From NCBI GenBank assembly GCA_002483395.1, contig DLHV01000061.1, positions 4,252-10,210 of the forward strand: a stretch of 5,959 bases of DNA. Reading direction: 5' to 3'. The notes under the pieces are model-generated. The model did not search any database, was not told the DNA's origin, and worked only from the letters and a program-made list of their open reading frames with translations. The stretch comes from Chloracidobacterium sp. UBA7659. Its GTDB lineage: Bacteria; Acidobacteriota; Blastocatellia; Pyrinomonadales; Pyrinomonadaceae. The translations under genes were made by a program, and so were the position numbers. This document shows positions 1 through 4,651 of this stretch, one piece after another (within the stretch, counting starts at the first letter, position 1; each line of letters opens with the position of its first letter).

Positions 1-89
1 TTTACTTTCTTTAAATTGAGAAGCACTCGACCGCGGTAAATATTCGTAGCGTCCGTGCCGCTGGTATATGTAGAATAGAGATCGGCAAG

Positions 90-2297
90 ATGATCCGCAT
101 AGAAGACGTTATAGCAAAGGTAGAACGAAATCGTCCAGATCCTGACATCGATCTGATCAGGAGGGCATACCTTTTCTCCGCGCTTCACCATCGGGGGCAA
201 AAGCGGGCTTCGGGCGAGCCCTACCTTGTCCACCCGTTGGAGGTTGCCGAGATCCTGGCCGATATGCGGCTTGACGAGGTGAGCGTGTCGACCGGGCTTT
301 TGCACGACGTTGTCGAAGATACACTGGTCGATCTCGATACTTTACGATCGTATTTCGGGGAGGAGATCACGCATCTTGTCGATGGATTGACCAAAATAGC
401 CCATATCAGCAATTTATCAAGGGAAAAGCAGCAGGCCGAAAACGTCCGCAAGATGGTCCTGGCGATGATTACAGATGTTCGCGTCGTTCTGATCAAACTC
501 GCCGACCGGTTGCACAACATGCGGACGATGCAGTATCTCAAGCCCGAGCAACGCGCCCGCATCTCGCAGGAAACACTTGATATTTACGCTCCAATCGCCC
601 ACCGTCTCGGTATGGGAAAGATGCGTAGCGAGCTTGAAGATCTTGCTTTCCAGAACCTCTATCCCGAAGAATATAAACGTCTTGCAAAAGATGTAGACGC
701 CCGCCGCCCCGAGCTTGAAGCAGCCCTTGGCCGCATTCAGGAAACAATAAGGACGAAACTAACTGAAAACGAGGTACCCTACGTGTCGATCGAGGGTCGG
801 GTCAAACGTCTTTACTCTCTTTGGAAGAAGCTCAAGAAACAAAAGATTATGATAGAGCAGGTCTATGACCTGATCGCGGCCCGCATCATTACACCCAACG
901 ACCGCAAGTATTGCTACCTGACCCTCAGTGTTATTCACGACATCTGGACACCGGTGCCCGAACGCTTCAAGGACTGGATCGCCATTCCGCGTGACAACCT
1001 TTACCAATCGCTGCACACCTCGGTGATCGGCGATGGCGGACAGTCATTCGAGGTTCAGATCCGAACCGAAGAAATGCACCAGGTCGCCGAAGAAGGCGTC
1101 GCGGCACATTGGAGATATAAGGAGAAGAAGCTCGGATCGAACGAGGGCGACGAAAGCCTCGATGAGCTTCGCAAAACCGTTGAAAAACTACTTCTGCCGT
1201 TGGTCGAAGACAATCAGGACAATGAAGATTCGGAAGATTTTATCGAGTCGTTGAAGTTGGACCTTTTTCCAAAGGACGTCTATGCCTTCACGCCGATGGG
1301 GAAGGTTATCCAACTGCCCCGAGGAGCGACACCGCTCGATTTTGCCTACGCCATTCACTCGGAGGTCGGCGATACCTGCACCGGCGCGAAGATAAACGGC
1401 CGCATCGTCTCACTCAAAACAGAACTGCAGAACGGCGATGTGATAGAGATCCTGACGACCGCAAATTCGAAGCCCTCGCGGGATTGGCTCAATTTTGTCG
1501 TTACTTCCAAGGCCAGAAACAGGGTCCGCCATTGGATCTCCGAGCAGCAGCGGGCTGATTCGATCGATATTGGCCGTAAGCTGCTTGAGAAGGAATCGGA
1601 CCGGTTTCACGTTTCGCCAAAAAAACTCATCAACAATGACGCCGAAATGAAGCGGATCGCGAACGAGTACGGGCTTGGCCGGCCCGAAGACCTTCTCGCG
1701 TCCATAGGCTATGGCAAAACTTTGCCGCGCAACGTTCTGTCGAAATTCCTCGGTGCCGAAAAATTTGCCGAGCTCGACCCTGAAAAGCGCAAGGAAACGC
1801 GGATCGAAAGCGGCATGAAGGCTGTCAAGCGGCTTATCGGCATGGGCGAGGACGCGATCATTGTCAAAGGCGTCGATAACCTTTTGACGACCCGGGCCCG
1901 CTGCTGTAACCCATTGCGGGGCGAAGACATAATCGGTTATATATCGCTCGGCAAAGGCATCGTCGTCCATAACAAACGCTGCAAGAACGTCGCACAGCTA
2001 ATGATAAATAAAGACCGCATCGTCGAGGTAGAATGGGCGAAGACGGTGAAGGATGAAGTGCAGTCCGTCGGCATTATTGTAACTACCGAGAACCGGACGG
2101 GTATGCTCGCCGGTATAACAAACGCCATCGCGGACATCAAAACGGGAATCCGCGACGCCCGCGCCAATATTTCTCGTGACGACCGCGGCCTCATCGAGGT
2201 CACCGTCGAAGTTTTCGATAAAAAGCACCTGGACCGCGTGGTCAGTGCCATCGAACACGTTCCCGGCGTCATTGCCGTCGAGAGAATGAACGCTTAG
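90..2297 (+). CDS. rel: Bifunctional (p)ppGpp synthetase/hydrolase (Rel/SpoT family)
   Basis: Cytoplasmic stringent-response enzyme that makes (p)ppGpp from ATP and GDP/GTP and hydrolyses it back. The 735 residues are normal length for a long RSH protein and all domains are present. The HD hydrolase domain (about 20-190) keeps its metal and catalytic residues: H48, H72-D73, E76-D77, and D139 and N143 in LADRLHNM. The synthetase domain (about 235-345) has D260 in YDLIAAR, the YQSLHT motif (305-310) and E321 in EVQIRT. RFKD at 292-295 is the signature of bifunctional Rel enzymes, as opposed to synthetase-only RelA. TGS spans about 392-455. A helical region and a Cys motif follow (C605-C606, C631, with HNKRC), then a C-terminal ACT domain (about 658-733). 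Both activities are therefore predicted intact. An acidic linker lies at about 345-390. The ATG has only a weak AGAG ribosome site (77-80). ridA follows 86 bp downstream on the same strand. Confidence 0.97.
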   Translation: MIRIEDVIAKVERNRPDPDIDLIRRAYLFSALHHRGQKRASGEPYLVHPLEVAEILADMRLDEVSVSTGLLHDVVEDTLVDLDTLRSYFGEEITHLVDGLTKIAHISNLSREKQQAENVRKMVLAMITDVRVVLIKLADRLHNMRTMQYLKPEQRARISQETLDIYAPIAHRLGMGKMRSELEDLAFQNLYPEEYKRLAKDVDARRPELEAALGRIQETIRTKLTENEVPYVSIEGRVKRLYSLWKKLKKQKIMIEQVYDLIAARIITPNDRKYCYLTLSVIHDIWTPVPERFKDWIAIPRDNLYQSLHTSVIGDGGQSFEVQIRTEEMHQVAEEGVAAHWRYKEKKLGSNEGDESLDELRKTVEKLLLPLVEDNQDNEDSEDFIESLKLDLFPKDVYAFTPMGKVIQLPRGATPLDFAYAIHSEVGDTCTGAKINGRIVSLKTELQNGDVIEILTTANSKPSRDWLNFVVTSKARNRVRHWISEQQRADSIDIGRKLLEKESDRFHVSPKKLINNDAEMKRIANEYGLGRPEDLLASIGYGKTLPRNVLSKFLGAEKFAELDPEKRKETRIESGMKAVKRLIGMGEDAIIVKGVDNLLTTRARCCNPLRGEDIIGYISLGKGIVVHNKRCKNVAQLMINKDRIVEVEWAKTVKDEVQSVGIIVTTENRTGMLAGITNAIADIKTGIRDARANISRDDRGLIEVTVEVFDKKHLDRVVSAIEHVPGVIAVERMNA

Positions 2298-2383
2298 AGT
2301 ACCGCATCAACTTTCTTTTTATCCCTTAATTTGTTAAAATTCGCCTTTTGCTTGAATAGTCATGTAAACGGCATAAGAAACCG

Positions 2384-2761
2384 ATGAAGGAAATTGTCTC
2401 AACAGAAAATGCTCCGGGAGCAATTGGGCCATATTCGCAGGCTATTAAGACGGGAAACCTGGTGTTTTGTTCGGGCCAGATACCGATCGACCCAAAAACA
2501 GGGGAGTTCGTGTCAACTGACGTTGCCGAGCAGACTGAACAGGTTTTGATCAACCTCAAGGCCGTGCTTGAAGCAGCCGGAGCGGGGTTGGGCGACGTCG
2601 TTAAGACGACGGTGTTCCTCGCTGACATGAGCGAGTTTGGGGCGATGAACGACGTTTATGCCAGGCATTTTGTCGAAAATAAACCGGCGAGAGCGACTGT
2701 GCAGGCGGCAAGGCTGCCGCGCGACGCAAGAGTTGAAATTGACTGCATTGCGGTGGTTTAG
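2384..2761 (+). CDS. ridA: RidA family 2-iminobutanoate/2-iminopropanoate deaminase
   Basis: Small cytosolic enzyme of the YjgF/YER057c/UK114 family. In characterised members it hydrolyses reactive enamines and imines, such as 2-aminoacrylate, released by PLP-dependent dehydratases, which protects other PLP enzymes. At 125 residues it has the usual family length and likely forms a trimer, with active sites between subunits. Visible family features are GPYSQA (15-20, Tyr17), CSGQIP (29-34), PARATVQ with the carboxylate-binding Arg103, ARLPRDA (109-115) and VEI with Glu118 near the end. The Cys found at about position 107 in the E. coli protein is Thr105 here, and the family does not require that Cys. 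The presence of the key Arg argues for a true deaminase-type RidA. No strong Shine-Dalgarno precedes the ATG, only an A-rich stretch. It may be co-transcribed with rel, since no terminator is visible in the 86-bp gap. It converges on rpmB. Confidence 0.95.
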   Translation: MKEIVSTENAPGAIGPYSQAIKTGNLVFCSGQIPIDPKTGEFVSTDVAEQTEQVLINLKAVLEAAGAGLGDVVKTTVFLADMSEFGAMNDVYARHFVENKPARATVQAARLPRDARVEIDCIAVV

Positions 2762-2771
2762 AGTTCCGTTC

Positions 2772-2832
2772 AGAGTTCACGCTTTTAGCGTGATCTTCCT
2801 CAGCCCGGGAGACAAACTAAAGTTTGAACTCT
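2772..2832. repeat. Palindromic multi-hairpin (cloverleaf-like) intergenic element, REP/BIME-like
   Basis: Almost every base outside the loops can be paired. The outer stem is AGAGTT (2772-2777) with AACTCT (2827-2832). Hairpin 1 is CACGCT/AGCGTG (2778-2783/2787-2792). Hairpin 2 is TCTTCC/GGGAGA with one G-T pair (2794-2799/2807-2812, 7-base loop). Hairpin 3 is CAAACT/AGTTTG (2813-2818/2821-2826). The left half and the reverse complement of the right half align as one unit that begins AGAGTTCA. They differ in hairpin stems 1 and 3 by CG to AA on one side and CG to TT on the other, so pairing is preserved. It lies 10 bp after the ridA stop, between convergent genes. There is no T-tract, so it is not a classical terminator. 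The structure is directly visible. That it is a dispersed genomic repeat is inference, since only one copy is in the window. Confidence 0.65.
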
Positions 2833-2836
2833 AAAC

Positions 2837-2868
2837 AAAAAAGCCAAACCCTTTCACGAGGATTTGGC
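2837..2868 (-). terminator. Rho-independent terminator of rpmB
   Basis: Read on the minus strand, GCCAAATCC (2868-2860) pairs with GGGTTTGGC (2851-2843) in a 9-bp stem with one wobble and an 8-base loop. A run of six T follows immediately (2842-2837). It lies 32 bp past the rpmB stop codon. In the plus direction the run of A precedes the hairpin and no T run follows, so it should work mainly for rpmB. Confidence 0.88.
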
Positions 2869-2900
2869 AACTAAACGGAAAGTATTGATATCAAAGAAGA

Positions 2901-3095
2901 TTACGCCGCTTTGACAATTTTGCCAGACTTTATGCAGCGAGTACATGCCTTGATCCGGCCGTTTCCGCCGGCGGGAAGCTGTACGCGAACTGGCTGGAGA
3001 TTCGGATTGAACCGCCGCCGGGTCTTGTTATTCGCGTGTGAAACATTATTTCCGAACTGCGGGCCTTTCCCGCATATGTCGCATCGTTTTGCCAT
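2901..3095 (-). CDS. rpmB: 50S ribosomal protein L28 (bL28), four-cysteine form
   Basis: Structural protein of the large ribosomal subunit. The 64 residues are basic and open with [12 protein letters not shown], a standard L28 start, followed by the [21 protein letters not shown] block typical of the family. Two CxxC pairs (C5/C8 and C51/C54) form the zinc-ribbon knuckles of the zinc-binding form of L28. Many bacteria carry a paralogous zinc-free form, so this copy implies zinc-replete expression. The start is fixed by a GGAGG ribosome site nine bases upstream. It is the only minus-strand gene in the window, convergent with ridA and divergent from the lipoprotein gene. No rpmG (L33) partner is adjacent. 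Promoter and terminator candidates on both sides suggest a single-gene transcript. Confidence 0.97.
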   Translation of the reverse strand: MAKRCDICGKGPQFGNNVSHANNKTRRRFNPNLQPVRVQLPAGGNGRIKACTRCIKSGKIVKAA

Positions 3096-3104
3096 AAATA
3101 ATAG

Positions 3105-3109
3105 CCTCC
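3105..3109 (-). promoter_or_regulatory. Shine-Dalgarno site of rpmB
   Basis: On the minus strand GGAGG stands nine bases before the ATG at 3095. It is the strongest ribosome-binding site in the window, as expected for a highly expressed ribosomal protein, and it fixes the start. Confidence 0.85.
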
Positions 3110-3115
3110 GGATTA

Positions 3116-3132
3116 ATCAAATGAGGTTTGAT
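3116..3132 (-). promoter_or_regulatory. Hairpin in the rpmB leader
   Basis: In the predicted rpmB 5' leader, ATCAAA and TTTGAT form a 6-bp stem around a 5-base loop, read CCTCA on the minus strand. It sits seven bases upstream of the Shine-Dalgarno. The loop bases CCTC are complementary to GAGG of that site, so a loop-to-SD contact that reduces initiation is conceivable. The stem is AT-rich and weak, and function is unproven. Confidence 0.3.
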
Positions 3133-3163
3133 AAAAGAGTATTACAAAAACTCAAAAATAGAT

Positions 3164-3205
3164 TTTATACCAAATAATTATACGTGCAGTCAAGCAATGA
3201 TACAA
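3164..3205 (-). promoter_or_regulatory. Sigma70-type promoter(s) for rpmB
   Basis: On the minus strand a perfect TATAAT (3182-3177) lies exactly 17 bases after TTGTAT (3205-3200). A second overlapping candidate pairs TTGACT (3193-3188) with TATAAA (3169-3164) at 18-base spacing. Either would start transcription roughly 60-75 bases upstream of the rpmB ATG, in the AT-rich divergent region. The calls rest on consensus matches only. The -35 boxes overlap the leader of the divergent lipoprotein gene. Confidence 0.6.
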
Positions 3206-3217
3206 ATTGATACCTTC

Positions 3218-3224
3218 AAAGGAG
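3218..3224 (+). promoter_or_regulatory. Ribosome-binding site that fixes a GTG start
   Basis: AAAGGAG ends 11 bases before the GTG at 3236 and decides the start of the lipoprotein gene. The in-frame ATG at 3197 and the longer TTG-initiated frame from 3128 have no comparable site. They would also place 13 or 36 extra residues, with no signal-peptide character, ahead of the signal peptide. Confidence 0.75.
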
Positions 3225-3235
3225 TAAAAGCCACC

Positions 3236-4546
3236 GTGCAAAAATTTAAGTTCAGTTTCTTTTCAATTACCGCGGCCGCTTTATTTGCCGCCATCTTGGG
3301 CGCCTGCTCGGGCGGCCCGGCCGGCAATTCAAGCGGTCCTGGAACCGCCGATCCGAATGAGATCGCGGCCCGAGTAAATGGAAAAGAGATCAAGATGGTA
3401 GAGGTCGAAAAGGCCATCAAGGCCCAAAGCCAGGGCAAGGAATCGAATCTGTCGCCCCTCGAGCTTGCGTCCGCCCGTCTCAGTGTTCTGCAGCAACTGA
3501 TCCAAACCGAGGTCATGTTCCAGAAGGCTGAAAAGGAACAGACCGTTCCAAGCGAGGAAGAGGTAACGGCCGAGGTCAATAAACGCAAAACCTCCAGTGG
3601 TATGTCGGCCGAAGAATTTGCGAAGCAAATGGCGCTCGCCGGTGAGAACGAGCAAAGCTGGCGGCTGAATGTTAAAAAAGAGCTTGCCCTCCAGAAACTT
3701 CAGGAAAAAATCGCCGGAAAGGTCGAATCGCCTAAAGATAAAGAGATTGAAGACTTTTATAACGGCAACAAGGAACAGTTCAAGAACAAACGCGGAGCTG
3801 AACTGGCGGCGATCGTTATCGATCCGTCAAACAGCGGGCAGGGCGACACAACAACTAACCAGGACGAGGCCAACGCGAAAGCAAAAGAAGTCGGACAGCG
3901 GGCGATGACTCCCGGCACCGATTTCGCCACGCTTGCCCGCGAAAACAGTGAAGATCTCCAGACGCGTTCAAAGGGCGGCGACTGGCGATACTTCACCGAG
4001 GATGAGATGAAGCAAACGCTTGGAGCACAGGTTACTGACCTTATCATGAGCAGGCTGCAGAACGGGCAGGTGGTGCCCGTTGCGATCCCGGTTGAAGGCC
4101 GTACATTGATCGTAAAGCTCCAACGCAAACAGGAACGCGACGAAGACTTGACGCTCGAAAGCCCAGATGTCCGCCGGCGTGTAACCGAGTTGCTGATCAA
4201 CGCCCGCAAGAGCCTTTTGTGGCAGTCTTACGGTGAGATAGCAGTCAACGAGGCCAAGATCGAAAATTTCCTGGCGAAAAAGGTCGTTGACAATCCAAAC
4301 GATCTGAGCGGTGCCCGGCCCGCAGGTGCATCGATTCCGGCACCGGCGAATGCAGGCACGGCAACGCCGGCGAACACGAACGCCGCACCGTCGAATCTGA
4401 ATTCTGCGACGAATAGCGCCGCAAACGCCGCTCCGGCCAATGCCAAACCGGCGGCAAAACCTGCGGCAACAACGGCTGCCACACCAGCACCGAAGGCGGC
4501 AACGCCCGCGGCTCCGAAGCCGGGTAACACTAACGGCGGAGAATAG
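3236..4546 (+). CDS. SurA/PrsA-like parvulin-family lipoprotein (peptidyl-prolyl isomerase fold)
   Basis: Predicted exported, lipid-anchored chaperone of the SurA/PrsA type, 436 residues from the GTG start. The first residues are basic (K3, K5). A hydrophobic stretch ends in the lipobox LGAC, so Cys24 would be lipidated. Ser follows at +2, which does not suggest inner-membrane retention. A SurA-N-like helical segment spans about 41-160 and begins with ARVNGKEI. A PPIC/parvulin-like domain spans about 185-300 and carries SKGGDWRYF, a variant of the family motif GGDLGWF. The usual His near the start of parvulin domains (in RHIL) and the one near their end (in GYHII) are absent; the sequence reads ELAAIVI and GRTLIVKL. 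Isomerase activity is therefore doubtful and a chaperone role more likely. The last 78 residues are Ala/Pro/Asn-rich. No close partner gene is next to it, so the client proteins are unknown. Confidence 0.85.
   Translation: MQKFKFSFFSITAAALFAAILGACSGGPAGNSSGPGTADPNEIAARVNGKEIKMVEVEKAIKAQSQGKESNLSPLELASARLSVLQQLIQTEVMFQKAEKEQTVPSEEEVTAEVNKRKTSSGMSAEEFAKQMALAGENEQSWRLNVKKELALQKLQEKIAGKVESPKDKEIEDFYNGNKEQFKNKRGAELAAIVIDPSNSGQGDTTTNQDEANAKAKEVGQRAMTPGTDFATLARENSEDLQTRSKGGDWRYFTEDEMKQTLGAQVTDLIMSRLQNGQVVPVAIPVEGRTLIVKLQRKQERDEDLTLESPDVRRRVTELLINARKSLLWQSYGEIAVNEAKIENFLAKKVVDNPNDLSGARPAGASIPAPANAGTATPANTNAAPSNLNSATNSAANAAPANAKPAAKPAATTAATPAPKAATPAAPKPGNTNGGE
4310..4543 (+). repeat. Low-complexity Ala/Pro/Asn/Thr-coding tail of the lipoprotein gene
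   Basis: Residues 359-436 of the lipoprotein consist mostly of Ala, Pro, Asn, Thr and Lys, in short irregular blocks such as PANTNAAP, NSAANAAP and KPAAKPAA. At DNA level this is GC-rich, with GCN, CCG and AAC/AAT codons recurring. No exact tandem period is kept, so it is compositional, not a true tandem array. It is probably disordered, either a spacer or a cell-wall/periplasm-spanning segment. It also creates a long open shadow frame on the other strand. Confidence 0.7.
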
Positions 4547-4618
4547 CCGGACAGTCGAGCTTTGGTTTGCGGGTGGATCAGTGAAACGCGAACTTTAACG
4601 CTTATTCGCAACCAGCAA

Positions 4619-4651
4619 AGTAGCCGGCATCGAAGTCGGCTACTCTTTTTT
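4619..4651 (+). terminator. Rho-independent terminator or attenuator abutting the ABC-F start
   Basis: AGTAGCCG (4619-4626) pairs perfectly with CGGCTACT (4637-4644). G-T and C-G pairs extend the stem inward to 10 bp, closing a 6-base loop. One C and six T (4646-4651) follow. The T run ends one base before the ABC-F ATG at 4652. It fits a terminator for the lipoprotein gene 72 bp upstream. Its position means the ABC-F gene must be expressed by read-through, regulated antitermination, or a start very close to its own ATG. A weaker hairpin (GCGAA 4588-4592 with TTCGC 4605-4609) precedes it. Confidence 0.8.

Noticed and set aside
16..76. Promoter upstream of rel (TTGAGA at 16-21; TAGAAT at 71-76)
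   Set aside because: TTGAGA has no good -10 at 17 bases, and TAGAAT has no -35 at the right distance. The true promoter may be here or left of the window, so no confident call was made.
1410..1970. 186-codon open frame on the minus strand inside rel
   Set aside because: It lies entirely antisense to a well-conserved catalytic gene, has no recognisable motif, and mirrors the codon bias of the plus-strand gene.
2295..2304. TAGAGTACCG after rel resembles TAGAGTTCCG after ridA (2759-2768)
   Set aside because: The 9-of-10 match starts at both stop codons, but it is short and no hairpin follows the rel copy. It is most likely chance.
2312..2340. Promoter for ridA with -10 TAAAAT at 2335-2340
   Set aside because: The -10 is good, but the matching -35 position (TTTCTT) is poor and the region is simply T- and A-rich. 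Co-transcription with rel is equally possible.
2772..2832. tRNA or tRNA-like gene, from the cloverleaf shape
   Set aside because: At 61 bases with 6-bp arms and 2-3-base loops it lacks the anticodon, T-loop and acceptor features of a tRNA.
3089..3117. Plus-strand promoter TTGCCA-17-ATTAAT for the lipoprotein gene
   Set aside because: The match is moderate, but the -35 lies in the rpmB start codon region and other weak AT-rich candidates exist nearby. None stands out enough to annotate.
3128..3235. Longer lipoprotein reading from TTG 3128 or ATG 3197
   Set aside because: Neither has a good ribosome site, and both would put a hydrophilic extension before the lipoprotein signal peptide. GTG 3236, with AAAGGAG upstream, gives a textbook signal sequence.
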